A stretch of 43,209 nt of DNA, taken from contig JANQDY010000037.1 of assembly GCA_028278625.1 (NCBI GenBank), forward strand, positions 1 through 43,209, written 5' to 3'. Source of the stretch: Thermodesulfobacteriota bacterium. GTDB taxonomy: Bacteria; Desulfobacterota; DSM-4660; Desulfatiglandales; Desulfatiglandaceae. Shown one piece after another: positions 35,136 to 43,209 of this stretch. The position numbers and the translations under genes are program-made. Numbering within the stretch: the first letter of the stretch is position 1; every line of letters begins with the position of its first letter. The notes beneath the pieces are model-generated. The model searched no databases and was not told where the DNA came from. It was given only the letters and a program-made list of their open reading frames with translations.

Positions 35136-36134
35136 TTAGAATTTTTCCTTTTCCTCCAGAGCCCGGAGCACCTTTTCGGGCGTAATGGGAATGTCCGTGA
35201 TCCAGACACCGATGGCGTCATGCACGGCACTGACCACCGCCGGCCCCGGCGGGTTAGCGGTCATCTCGCCGATCCCTTTGGCGCCGAATGGCCCTTCGGT
35301 GGAAGGACACTCCACCATCACCGTTTCCAGTTGCGGGATATCCATGGCCGTTGTGAGCATGTATTGACTGAAATCCCGGGGTTGGTGCTTGGGGTCCGGA
35401 TAGTTGGGGTAGAGATTCTCCGAAATGGCCCAGCTCATGCCCATGACGGCACCCCCTTCCACCTGGGAGCGGGCCATCTCAGGGTTGATGGCTTTCCCCA
35501 CATCGTAGACGCTTTTGCTGTCCAGGATGGTCACCTCCCCGGTATCCGTGTCCACTTCCACCTCGATCTGTACCGCGGCCCAGGCCAGGGTGGCCAGGGG
35601 ATCACAGGCCCCCGTATCCGGGTCGGGAATGGCCTTGGGGCGCCCGTAGGTGGCTGTCCCCACCACAAACTCGTGGGTTTCATAGAGGCCCTTTGTGGCC
35701 ACTTCGCCCATGGTCAGGAATCTGTCAGGCTGGCCCTTCACCATGATTTTACCGTCAGCCGCTTCCAGTTCCTCCGGTTCAACCCCCAGATCCGGTGCCG
35801 CCAGTTTGAACATTACCGCCAGAGCGTTTTTGGCCGCTTCCATGACGGCGTTTCCGGCGTAGAAAGTGACCCGGCTGGCAAAGGTGCCGAAACATATGGC
35901 AGTGGCATCGGTGTCGCTGTGGGTAAATCGAACCTTTTCATAATCGATGCCTAAAATCTCGGCCACCACCATGGGCAACACGGTCCCGGACCCCTGCCCC
36001 AGTTCCACGGTCCCGGTAATAAGATCGGCGGAGCCGTCCGGTTTGATTTTGACCACGGCGTTGGTGAAATCGCCGCCACCCCCCATGCCCGTGGGATAAA
36101 AGGCCGAAGCGAGGCCTTTTCCGCGTTTTTTCAT
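35136..36134 (-). CDS. Molybdenum hydroxylase, second molybdopterin subunit (NdhM-like)
   Basis: This 332-aa protein corresponds to the C-terminal half of the large subunit of xanthine dehydrogenase-family enzymes. It contains GTVELGQGSGTVLPMV and GAKGIGEM, whose final Glu is the family's catalytic base. It has its own ribosome site (AGGGAGG) ending 7 bases before the ATG, and its start overlaps the region of the previous stop. The split therefore looks functional, not a frameshift. Eubacterium barkeri nicotinate dehydrogenase has the same division into roughly 50 and 37 kDa molybdopterin subunits. The substrate (N-heterocycle or aldehyde) is unknown. Confidence 0.88.
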   Translation of the reverse strand: MKKRGKGLASAFYPTGMGGGGDFTNAVVKIKPDGSADLITGTVELGQGSGTVLPMVVAEILGIDYEKVRFTHSDTDATAICFGTFASRVTFYAGNAVMEAAKNALAVMFKLAAPDLGVEPEELEAADGKIMVKGQPDRFLTMGEVATKGLYETHEFVVGTATYGRPKAIPDPDTGACDPLATLAWAAVQIEVEVDTDTGEVTILDSKSVYDVGKAINPEMARSQVEGGAVMGMSWAISENLYPNYPDPKHQPRDFSQYMLTTAMDIPQLETVMVECPSTEGPFGAKGIGEMTANPPGPAVVSAVHDAIGVWITDIPITPEKVLRALEEKEKF

Positions 36135-36135
36135 G

Positions 36136-37500
36136 TCATGCCTCCCTGGGAGCCGAGTTCATGGCCGTAAATTTCGCGTCCAGCCGGTGGTCGCATATTT
36201 CGGCCAGTTTCTGGATGGTTTCAATGAGATAGACACTGTCCAGTTTTGTGCGGGTGGCCAATTGATCCCCGTTTCGCATGGCGTTGATGAAACGCAGCTC
36301 CCAGGGATCAATCCCTAATTTTTCCGCAATCATGTTCATCTGAATTTCGCACGCATAGGTTCCCGGTGTGACGCCAAAGCCTCTGATGGCACCGGTGGGA
36401 ACCTTGTTGGTGTAGACCACCTGGCATTTTATTTCCACATTGGGAAGGTAGTAGGGACCCGAAACATAGTAGGCGTGTTTGTCCACCACATAGGAACTGA
36501 GTCCCGTATAGGCGCCGGCATCATGGCGGGTAAAAATCTGTCGGGCCACGATGCGGCCGTCTTTTTTGACACCGTCCCTAAAGTGCATCTTCCAGGGGCT
36601 GTGCCGGGCCGAATAGAGCTGTTCCTCTTCCCGGGTCCATCGCCATTTGCACGGTTTGCCCGTTTTGAGCGCCATCAGGGCCGCGATGGCGTCGGCGTGC
36701 AGTTCAGTCTTGCCGCCAAAGGCACCCCCCACATTGCTGCTGATGTATTTGATGTCCGAGAAGCCGAGCCCGTGATGGGTATACTGATGCCGCTTTGACC
36801 AGCGGCTGGCCACATCCTGGCCCTGACCCAGGATGCGCTGGATTTGCTTCAACAGAAAATAGAGCCCCTGGGTCACCGTGTAGATGGTGAGTCTGGAATC
36901 GGCGGTGGGGACCGCCAGGCTCACCTGGGTTTCCATGGGCGCATGTTCCTGGGAGGGAAAAAAGAAATCGTTTTCAATAATTTCGTCTGCCTTTTGAAAG
37001 CCTTTGTCGATATCGCCGTTATATACCAGGCGGTATGGCCGTTCGCCGACCATCAGAATGTTTCCTTCAGGCCGCACTTTGGGGGCATCCGGCTTGACCG
37101 CCTCTTCCGGGTCAAAAACCGGGGTTTGTTTCTCGATTTCCAGCCCCATGAGGGCGATGGCCTCGTTGGCGATTTCGACGGTGTCCGCCGCCACCGCGGC
37201 GATGGGTTCGCCCTTGTAGCGCACGGCATCCTCGGCCAGTACCAGCTGATCCAGGGTCAGATATCCGTAGGAGTTGCATGGGACATCCTTATGGGTGATC
37301 ACCCCGTGAACCCCGGGCAGCTTCTCTGCTTTGCTCACATCCAGGTTCTTGATGAGCCCTTTGTGGATGGGGGAGCGGAGCACTTTCACCGCCAGGGTGC
37401 CGGGGATGAAAACGTCGTCCGTATAGGTGGCTTCCCCGGTGACGTGCCCCAGGCCGTCATAGCGCCGCTTGCTCTGGCCGATCACCTTTAGATCGTTCAT
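36136..37500 (-). CDS. Molybdenum hydroxylase, first molybdopterin subunit (NdhL-like)
   Basis: This 454-aa protein matches the N-terminal half of xanthine dehydrogenase-family large subunits: an a/b hammerhead domain (YDGLGHVTGEATYTDDVF, about 10-115) and the molybdopterin-binding GGAFGGKTELHADA region. The TGA stop is followed almost at once by the ATG of the second half, in another frame. The start overlaps the iron-sulfur gene's stop by 4 bases (ATGA). Confidence 0.9.
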   Translation of the reverse strand: MNDLKVIGQSKRRYDGLGHVTGEATYTDDVFIPGTLAVKVLRSPIHKGLIKNLDVSKAEKLPGVHGVITHKDVPCNSYGYLTLDQLVLAEDAVRYKGEPIAAVAADTVEIANEAIALMGLEIEKQTPVFDPEEAVKPDAPKVRPEGNILMVGERPYRLVYNGDIDKGFQKADEIIENDFFFPSQEHAPMETQVSLAVPTADSRLTIYTVTQGLYFLLKQIQRILGQGQDVASRWSKRHQYTHHGLGFSDIKYISSNVGGAFGGKTELHADAIAALMALKTGKPCKWRWTREEEQLYSARHSPWKMHFRDGVKKDGRIVARQIFTRHDAGAYTGLSSYVVDKHAYYVSGPYYLPNVEIKCQVVYTNKVPTGAIRGFGVTPGTYACEIQMNMIAEKLGIDPWELRFINAMRNGDQLATRTKLDSVYLIETIQKLAEICDHRLDAKFTAMNSAPREA

Positions 37501-37979
37501 TTTTCACCTCCCGGGTCGCTCATGTTCACTGCCGCCTTTTTGACCGCGCTGATGATGTTCACATAACCGGTACAGCGGCACAGGTTGCCCGAAAGGGCTT
37601 CTTTGATCTCCGGCTCGCTGGGATTGGGGTTCCGGTCCAAAAGCGCTTTTCCGGCCATAATCATCCCCGGCGTGCAGTAACCGCACTGGGACGCGTAATT
37701 TTCGTAGAAGCTCCTCTGCAGCGGATGAAGCGCTCCTCTCTCGCCAACTCCCTCTATGGTGATGATCTCGCTCCCGTTGACGCTCAGGGCGTTGGTCAAA
37801 CAGGCGCGGCGCAGTTTGCCGTCGATGATGACGTTGCAGGTGCCGCAGTCGCCGGTTTCGCACCCTATCTTGGGGCCTGTGATGAACAATTGCTCACGAA
37901 GCACCGTCAGGAGATTCGCGGCCGGCTCAACCTCGAGCCGGTGATCCCTGCCGTTCACGTTTATTCGCAGTAATGCCAT
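37497..37979 (-). CDS. Molybdenum hydroxylase, [2Fe-2S] subunit
   Basis: 160 aa with both clusters of the family: a plant-ferredoxin-type site (CETGDCGTC plus a later Cys) and the helical-domain site (CGYCTPGM and CRCTGY). It passes electrons from the Mo centre to the FAD subunit. Length is standard. It lies 14 bases after the FAD subunit gene and overlaps the next gene by 4 bases. Confidence 0.95.
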   Translation of the reverse strand: MALLRINVNGRDHRLEVEPAANLLTVLREQLFITGPKIGCETGDCGTCNVIIDGKLRRACLTNALSVNGSEIITIEGVGERGALHPLQRSFYENYASQCGYCTPGMIMAGKALLDRNPNPSEPEIKEALSGNLCRCTGYVNIISAVKKAAVNMSDPGGEK

Positions 37980-37993
37980 GTTCTGGTTCCCCT

Positions 37994-38842
37994 CTAATTC
38001 AATTGGGAAAATGCGCGTTGGATCAGCGCGACGGTGGCCTTCTCACGGTACCAGGCGGTGGCCCTGGCGTCGCTGGCCGGGCGGCACTCCAAAAGCACTT
38101 TCAAAGCGACCTCTTTTGCCAGTGCCGCATTTGGTACCCGGCCCGGCATTTGTTCAGCCGCCGCTTTTGAAACAAAGGGGCGGGGTCCCATACACCCCAC
38201 CACAAGCCGCATGGCGGCACAGTTCTCCCCCTCCATCTCCGCCCGCATGCTGACGCTGACCACACTGCGGCTTTCGCCTTTTCTCTGACGCAGTTTTTCC
38301 CAGGCCCATTTTTCCCGGTGGCCCAGGGGCGTGATCACGAAGTGTTTGACCACTCCGCCGTCCGATAGCTTCTCCTTCCTGGGCAAGACGGAAAATTCAT
38401 CCATGGAAACGGTCCAGTCACCAGCGGTGGAAGCAATCACCACATGGGCGTTCAATGCGGTGAGAGCAGCCACGCCATCGGCGTGACGGGCATTGGTAAC
38501 CACGTTGCCGCCAAGGGTTGCGGCGTTTCTCACCGCCGGCGATGCCATTTCGGCACAGGCCCTGGCCAGAAGGGGCAGCTTCTCTCTGATAAGTTTTGAT
38601 TCTGCGATGTCACTTAAAGGCGCACACGCCCCCACAAGCACCCTGTCATTTTCCTCTTCAATATAATCCAAACCCAGCTTCCCCAAGTAGACGATGGTTT
38701 CTTGACGACGACGGCGATGACGGTTAAAGCGAACCATCACATCCGTACCCCCGGCAAGGGCCAGGGGCTTGATTGCCTCATCTGCAAGGAGAGCACAGGC
38801 CTGTTTCAGTTCGGCGGGTGCGAAAAAATGCTGGTTTGACAT
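37994..38842 (-). CDS. Molybdenum hydroxylase, FAD subunit
   Basis: 282 aa from ATG 38842 (GGAGAAGG upstream), the first gene of its operon. FAD-binding motifs of the CO-dehydrogenase medium-subunit type are present: LALAGGTDVMVRF, and RNAATLGGNVVTNARHADG. It completes a four-gene enzyme with the genes at 37497, 36136 and 35136. A sigma-70-like promoter with flanking inverted repeats lies at 38884-38954. Confidence 0.93.
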   Translation of the reverse strand: MSNQHFFAPAELKQACALLADEAIKPLALAGGTDVMVRFNRHRRRRQETIVYLGKLGLDYIEEENDRVLVGACAPLSDIAESKLIREKLPLLARACAEMASPAVRNAATLGGNVVTNARHADGVAALTALNAHVVIASTAGDWTVSMDEFSVLPRKEKLSDGGVVKHFVITPLGHREKWAWEKLRQRKGESRSVVSVSMRAEMEGENCAAMRLVVGCMGPRPFVSKAAAEQMPGRVPNAALAKEVALKVLLECRPASDARATAWYREKATVALIQRAFSQLN

Positions 38843-38883
38843 GGTTCCTTCTCCCATGCGGGATGATCATCACCCCAGAATAA

Positions 38884-38954
38884 ACGTTTGTCAGGTGATT
38901 CTTAACGGGACCAATATACTGGATTTTTATCTTTTCTGTCAAACGTGATCGTTT
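38884..38954 (-). promoter_or_regulatory. Sigma-70 promoter and operator-like repeats of the molybdenum hydroxylase operon
   Basis: On the minus strand TTGACA (38937-38942), 18 bp, TATATT (38913-38918) is near consensus and 71 bases before the FAD-subunit start. ACGTTTGTCAG (38884-38894) and CTGTCAAACGT (38936-38946) are inverted copies with one mismatch, flanking the core. A third half forms AAACG-TGAT-CGTTT (38941-38954). This suggests a ligand-responsive repressor site. Confidence 0.6.
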
Positions 38955-39015
38955 CTTGTTGAATGATGCGGGTAGGGATTTCGTGACCCATGGCAGAAGC
39001 CCCGCATATGGACCG

Positions 39016-39639
39016 TCACGCCCCATCGAGAGCGGCCCGTCCCCACGAAAAGGCCTCCAGGTTGATGGGCACTTTTTTAGGGGGCATCATCTCCTTGATG
39101 GCTTTTTCAAAGATGCCGGGTCCCATGGGGAGATCGGTGATGGCCGAAAAAGCACCCACCATGATCACATTGCCCAGAATCGAGTTTCCCATTTTCTGGG
39201 CCTGCGCCGTCGCTTCCAGGGGCCAGCTTTGGGCCGAGAGTTCGGCAAGTCCGTTGGTGATCTCTTCCCGACCCGGATAGGTGGCCTGACCGGTAATGAC
39301 GCTCACAGAATGAATGGGGCGGGTGTTCCATATGATCCGCACATGGGGGTTTCCGTACAGGGCCAGGACCCTGAAAGCCTCGGAAGGTTCAATGGCCAGT
39401 ACCGCGTGGGCGCCTCCGTAGGGAATCTGGGGCGACCAGGCGGACCTGCGGGAAATGCGCAGATGGCTCATTACCGAACCGCCGCGCTGACTGGCCCCGA
39501 AGGTTTCGCCGATGGTGACGTAATACGCCTGTGCCACCAACATGCGCCCCACGAGGCGTGACGCCAGGACATTTCCCTGGCCGCCCACGCCCGTGATAAT
39601 CACATTGTAGGGATCACTGGGTAATGGGGGTGCTGTCAT
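39016..39639 (-). CDS. iorB: Indolepyruvate ferredoxin oxidoreductase, beta subunit
   Basis: 207 aa from ATG 39639, preceded by AAGGAGG; an open frame runs upstream inside the alpha-subunit gene and is spurious. VIITGVGGQGNVLASRLVG and GETFGASQRGGSVMSHLR are typical of the IorB/2-oxoacid oxidoreductase gamma domain. With IorA it oxidatively decarboxylates aryl pyruvates to aryl acetyl-CoA, reducing ferredoxin, in the cytosol. It overlaps the IorA stop by 4 bases (ATGA). Confidence 0.94.
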   Translation of the reverse strand: MTAPPLPSDPYNVIITGVGGQGNVLASRLVGRMLVAQAYYVTIGETFGASQRGGSVMSHLRISRRSAWSPQIPYGGAHAVLAIEPSEAFRVLALYGNPHVRIIWNTRPIHSVSVITGQATYPGREEITNGLAELSAQSWPLEATAQAQKMGNSILGNVIMVGAFSAITDLPMGPGIFEKAIKEMMPPKKVPINLEAFSWGRAALDGA

Positions 39640-41582
39640 GAGACCGCCTCCTTTCTTGAAATGGCGCCGGTGGGACAGATGGCGGCACAAACGCCGCAGC
39701 CCACGCAGATCACCTCGTCGATGCGGGTCTTTTTCCCTTCCGGGTCCCAGATGAGCCCGGGGCATCCGAAAACCCTTGTACAGAGGCGGTTGCAGCCGCA
39801 ATCTTCCGCCAGGCAGTTTTCTTCATCAACGGCCACGTCAAAGAGGCGTTTTCCCTTCTTGCCGGGACTTAAGGCACAGGCCTGGCGCAGAATCAGCACC
39901 CTTACACCACCTTCCTTGTCCAGCAGATCGAGGATTGTTCTTTCGGTGGCATCCATGTCAAAAGGATCGGCGATGACCACTTGGGCACCCATGGCCTCAC
40001 AGATGCGGGGAATATCCACCGCGGGCAGTTCTCCGCCGCCGGCGTCTGAAGGACTCCCCGGATGCGGCTGGAAGCCGGTCATGGCCGTGCCGGAATTGTC
40101 CACCAGTACAAGGATCATATTTGCCTGGTTATGAATGGCGTTGACGAGGGCCGGCATCACCGCGTGAAAGAAGGTGGAGTCTCCACAGATGGCCATTACC
40201 GGCTGGTCAAAATCGAACCGGTTCAGTTTGCCGAAACCGGACGCCAGGCCGGTTCCCGAACCCATGGCATGGGAGGTCTTGAGGGTATTGAATCCGCAGC
40301 CGATGACCCCCATGGTATAACACCCGATATCGCCGCACACAAAACCGTGACGGTTGTCCTGTTTGAGCGCACTGTTGATGAGCCAGTAGGAGGCCCGGTG
40401 GGGGCAGCCGGGGCAGAAGGTGAGAGCGCGAAAGGGAGCATTGGTCTTGGCCAGTTCTTGGGCGCGCCGGCTGTAATCCGGATCAGGACCGGGCGCCGGC
40501 ATCTCCAGTATTTCAGCCAGACCCTTTGCCACCAGGTCCGGATTAAGTTCATTGAGGGGCGGGAGAGGGCCCAGCTTGCGGCCGAAAAACCTCTTGGGAC
40601 CGGCTGACGGGTCCATCTCCGCCCAAAGGGCCTTGACATTGTCTTCCAGAAAAGGTGTTCCTTCTTCAACAATGAAGATTCTGTCGCACAGGGCAAGGTG
40701 TTTTGTCACCAGCTCGGGCGGAAGGGGCCAGGTGGTCCCCAGCTTCAGCAATCCAACCTTTTCCCCTACCCCGAGCATGGAAAGGGCTTCTCGGGCGTAG
40801 AGATAGGCCGCCGAACTGGTGATGATCAGTACCTCGGGCCGGTCCGGGCCGGCATAGGTATTAAATGGGGAGGTTTCGAACAACCGGCGGGCCCGGTCCA
40901 GTTTTTCCTGCTGTCGTCGGCGCATGGGATCCACCATGCCCGGAAAGGTCACCACCGGCCCTTCCATTTGATCCATCATGTCACCGTCATAATGGAATCT
41001 GGCCTTGGCGTTCACAGGGATCATGTCACCCAGGACCACATTGCCGCTGGCGTGGGACATGCGGGTGACCGAGCGGAACATGACCAGGTTTCGTATCTCC
41101 TCCGAGAGTTCAAAACTCCAGGCCGCCATATCCTTGGCTTCCTGAAAATCGCCCGGTTCCACCAGCGGGAATTCCATCATTTTGGCAAAATGACGGGAGT
41201 CGCCCTCATTGGTGCTGGAGAGCCCACCCGGATCTTCACAGGTGACCATAACGAAGCCGGCCCTGGTGCCGTTCAAGGTGAGATGGAGCAAAAAATCGGA
41301 CGCCACATTGACGCCAACCTGTTTCATGACCGCCATGGATCTGAGCCCGGAAAATGAACCGGCGGCCGCTACTTCCAGCGCCACCTTTTCGTTGGCGGAC
41401 CATTCCACGTAGAGGTGGCGTTCGGAAGCGATGCCCGCCAATGTCTGGATGATTTCAGATGAGGGCGTTCCGGGGTAACCGGCAGCCACCCGGACGCCGG
41501 CTTCCAGAGCGCCCCGGGCAATGGCCTCATTACCCATGAGAAGCGCTGTTTGGCCCCTTGCGCCGTTGCTCACGATTGACAT
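39636..41582 (-). CDS. iorA: Indolepyruvate ferredoxin oxidoreductase, alpha subunit
   Basis: 648 aa from ATG 41582 (GGGAGG upstream). The N-terminal pyrimidine-type domain (GYPGTPSSEIIQTLAG), a middle domain, the TPP-binding domain (CGDSTFFHA, with NSGTAMTG) and a C-terminal ferredoxin domain (CVGCGVCAAICP) are all present. Just before the ferredoxin site is a Cys-rich stretch (CLAEDCGCNRLC) as in other IorA proteins. It acts on aromatic 2-oxoacids from amino-acid breakdown. The start overlaps the end of the FrhB-like gene by 13 bases, indicating tight coupling. Confidence 0.95.
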   Translation of the reverse strand: MSIVSNGARGQTALLMGNEAIARGALEAGVRVAAGYPGTPSSEIIQTLAGIASERHLYVEWSANEKVALEVAAAGSFSGLRSMAVMKQVGVNVASDFLLHLTLNGTRAGFVMVTCEDPGGLSSTNEGDSRHFAKMMEFPLVEPGDFQEAKDMAAWSFELSEEIRNLVMFRSVTRMSHASGNVVLGDMIPVNAKARFHYDGDMMDQMEGPVVTFPGMVDPMRRRQQEKLDRARRLFETSPFNTYAGPDRPEVLIITSSAAYLYAREALSMLGVGEKVGLLKLGTTWPLPPELVTKHLALCDRIFIVEEGTPFLEDNVKALWAEMDPSAGPKRFFGRKLGPLPPLNELNPDLVAKGLAEILEMPAPGPDPDYSRRAQELAKTNAPFRALTFCPGCPHRASYWLINSALKQDNRHGFVCGDIGCYTMGVIGCGFNTLKTSHAMGSGTGLASGFGKLNRFDFDQPVMAICGDSTFFHAVMPALVNAIHNQANMILVLVDNSGTAMTGFQPHPGSPSDAGGGELPAVDIPRICEAMGAQVVIADPFDMDATERTILDLLDKEGGVRVLILRQACALSPGKKGKRLFDVAVDEENCLAEDCGCNRLCTRVFGCPGLIWDPEGKKTRIDEVICVGCGVCAAICPTGAISRKEAVS

Positions 41583-42700
41583 AGAACCGCCTCCCTTCTG
41601 GTGTAAATCAAATCGGCGTTGCTTCCCGAGACCTGTTCCAGTTCCAGCATACACGTGTTCTTCTTGCCGAGGGCCGCTGCTTTCAGCTTTCCCAGATTGT
41701 CCGCGGGCACTTCCTTGAACTCCAGAACCTTCTCATCACGGGCCAGATCGAGCAATTGCTCGCCTCTATGGGTCCGTACCAGAACCTGATTCCAGCCCCG
41801 GTCCACTTGCCACCCTTCCGGGCTTCTGGCGGATCCCACCGATATGTCGGCGAATTCGCAGGTAAGGTCGTAGCAATAGCGACAACTTTCCCTGACGCAC
41901 GCCTGCACCTCATCAATGGGTATCTCCATAATGCCCGTTTCCGTCTTGAGCTCCATGACCCGGTGCTTACTGGGAGGGATATCCATTCCTTTGATGGTTT
42001 GGGATCCTGCTTTCGTTTTGATGAGCCGGTTTAATTCTTTGAAAGAAAGGGCCCAGCCACAGAAGAGTCCGATGACCAGCCCAAGGTTCTTGATCCGTGC
42101 TTCATCGCCCGGCTGGGGATATACCCGCATACGGGCAAGGGCCAGGGCCTGGCAGGGTGTCGCAACGACGCCGATCCCGGATGGGTCGCCCTGGCTCAAT
42201 TCATTGAACTTGGCCAGGGTGGGCGAAACCGAAAACTTGCTCCCCGCAAAAGCGGCAACCTCAAGGGGGTCGGTTACGGCAACGCTTTCGGAAAGATGGT
42301 CGTCCCTTTTATCCGCCAGTATCGCCGTATCAATGAGCCCGGACGTCAGTGCCAGAGCGACCAGCGCACTGACCGTTCCCCCATGCTGTGCCCGGCTGCG
42401 CAGCTGAAGGTCCGTTGCCCGGGTCATGTAAAGGGCCTTGACCGCTCCCAACTCCGGAATGATATCACCCGGCTCAAACATGGCTTTGCGCAGTCCCTTC
42501 AGATCCACCTGGCCACGGGGGCAATATGCGGAACAGCGTCCCCAGGTCCGGTCGCACTGGTGTATGATGGCCGTCTGATCTCTGTGGAACTTTTGGTAGG
42601 GACAGAGGCCGACGCAGGCGGCACAGCCGGTACAAAGCCCCTGGGCCATGACCTGATGTTGGATCCAGGATTGTCCCTGGTTTTCTTTCATATCAGACAT
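41570..42700 (-). CDS. FrhB/FdhB-family iron-sulfur flavoprotein
   Basis: 376 aa. It starts with a ferredoxin-like cluster (CTGCAACVGLCPYQ, then CSAYCPRG), followed by the FrhB_FdhB N- and C-domains (RSRAQHGGTVSALVALAL, VVATPCQALALARM, CVRESCRYCYD). Members oxidise or reduce coenzyme F420, or serve as electron-transfer partners. Beside iorAB it may carry electrons between reduced ferredoxin and another carrier (inference). GGAG lies rather far (about 12 bases) before ATG 42700. It is the first gene of this operon. Confidence 0.85.
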   Translation of the reverse strand: MSDMKENQGQSWIQHQVMAQGLCTGCAACVGLCPYQKFHRDQTAIIHQCDRTWGRCSAYCPRGQVDLKGLRKAMFEPGDIIPELGAVKALYMTRATDLQLRSRAQHGGTVSALVALALTSGLIDTAILADKRDDHLSESVAVTDPLEVAAFAGSKFSVSPTLAKFNELSQGDPSGIGVVATPCQALALARMRVYPQPGDEARIKNLGLVIGLFCGWALSFKELNRLIKTKAGSQTIKGMDIPPSKHRVMELKTETGIMEIPIDEVQACVRESCRYCYDLTCEFADISVGSARSPEGWQVDRGWNQVLVRTHRGEQLLDLARDEKVLEFKEVPADNLGKLKAAALGKKNTCMLELEQVSGSNADLIYTRREAVLCQS

Positions 42701-43161
42701 TGTTCAATGCTTCTCCTTATTCTCCAGGCCATATTCCTCATGTTCCCTCGGGAATTTGTGCAATTGAGCCTTTATCAAAAAAGGCCTTTCTCGGGAATTC
42801 GAAATACCTTAATCCATAACCCTTCTCATGCCAAGGCAATATTGCCCTTTTTCGCGGTTCATTGCAAGATGCCATATGCAAGTGCCGTGATGGATCTCCA
42901 TTTTTGGGTCTTATTTCCCTTCAGCTCATTGCACCAATTTGTAGGGAGAGATCAAACTGCAAATTGACGGACTTACGCCTCCTATGATAAAATGATATAA
43001 GAAATTTCCTTTCGGTATTCTCTCCCTGAAGAAGGTCACTTTCGGGAGATGGAAGCGGCTCTCGTCATGACCGTTGGACGATGGGGCCATCGGGGGCCTG
43101 CCGTGGACAAGCCCACGGCACAATTACGGTTAACTCTTGGCAAAAGGAAAGGAAGGGGCGT
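42701..43161. other. Intergenic region between divergent genes, with repeats and a leader hairpin
   Basis: No gene is supported in these 461 bases. CTCGGGAATT occurs twice (42747-42756 and 42790-42799), 43 bases apart, and the first copy lies in the inverted repeat TTCCC-TC-GGGAA (42743-42754). A plus-strand TTGACG (42964-42969), 18 bp, TAAAAT (42988-42993) may serve the gene at 43162. A perfect 8-bp hairpin TGCCGTGG/CCACGGCA (43099-43120) lies in its leader. All are tentative. Confidence 0.4.
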
Positions 43162-43209
43162 ATGAAAAAGCGGATCAAGTTGGCGGGCATGTTTGTTCTG
43201 GTGTTGGGC
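43162..43209 (+). CDS. Start of an exported protein (cut by window edge)
   Basis: Only 16 codons are visible: MKKRIKLAGMFVLVLG, a clear signal peptide start (basic then hydrophobic). AGGAAAGGAAGGGG precedes the ATG. Function cannot be determined. Confidence 0.6.
   Translation, partial: MKKRIKLAGMFVLVLG

Noticed and set aside
36134..36140. Frameshift explanation for the split molybdopterin subunit
   Set aside because: A well-placed ribosome site and a known natural precedent for the split favour two real genes, though a read check is still worthwhile.

Overview
The window looks like a chromosomal segment of an anaerobic Desulfobacterota (formerly Deltaproteobacteria) bacterium. This is inferred from the gene set: sigma-54 enhancer-binding protein, indolepyruvate oxidoreductase IorAB with an FrhB-like protein, a four-subunit molybdenum hydroxylase, a split-Soret-type dihaem protein with an apparent selenocysteine codon, and paired GH13_18 phosphorylases. 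Overall GC is moderate. No rRNA, tRNA, CRISPR array or insertion sequence was seen.

Layout. 1-387 (-): start of a DUF1254-type exported protein, cut by the window edge. 486-1916 (-): pyruvate kinase. 2232-8030 (+): a 1932-aa protein with a Ser/Thr kinase-like domain, AAA ATPase, helical repeats, GAF, PAS, sigma-54 AAA+ and a Fis-type HTH. 8275-15286: short genes and gene remnants (ABM monooxygenase, FAD oxidoreductase, truncated Fic and patatin genes, a collapsed Mla-type lipid transporter operon) plus a minus-strand lipoprotein and selenocytochrome pair. 15287-22342 (+): AspT-like antiporter, lipoprotein, GH13_18 phosphorylase, phosphate acetyltransferase. 22487-31837 (+): phospholipase D-like lipoprotein, tripartite RND efflux system and an MscS channel, behind their own sigma-70-like promoter. 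31928-38842 (-): a four-subunit nicotinate-dehydrogenase-like molybdenum hydroxylase, Fe-alcohol dehydrogenase and a second GH13_18 enzyme. 39016-42700 (-): FrhB-like protein, IorA, IorB. 43162-end (+): start of an exported protein.

The most interesting structure is regulatory. Four copies of a two-armed dyad (ACCAAATATGGT, 18-19 bp arm offset, inverted copy) lie in intergenic DNA: one just upstream of the giant regulator, one just downstream, and two further on. From the last three, TGG-N10-G(A/C/T) elements of sigma-54 -24/-12 type are found at nearly constant distances. Dyad centre to the -24 GG is about 116.5, 116, 116, 107 and 117 bp. Two dyads have such an element on both sides, on opposite strands. 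I propose a local regulon in which the kinase/AAA/GAF/PAS/EBP fusion binds these dyads and activates the ABM gene, the patatin gene (now broken), the Mla operon (now broken), the lipoprotein-selenocytochrome operon and the AspT operon. The spacing pattern is seen directly; the link to this regulator and to sigma-54 is inference.

The same 8.6-14.7 kb stretch carries many lesions: two internal deletions in the Mla operon, a Walker B Glu-to-Val change, a Fic nonsense codon, a fused Fic/patatin junction, a truncated oxidoreductase start and a frameshifted lipoprotein signal. The regulon therefore seems to be partly decaying, unless these are assembly errors.
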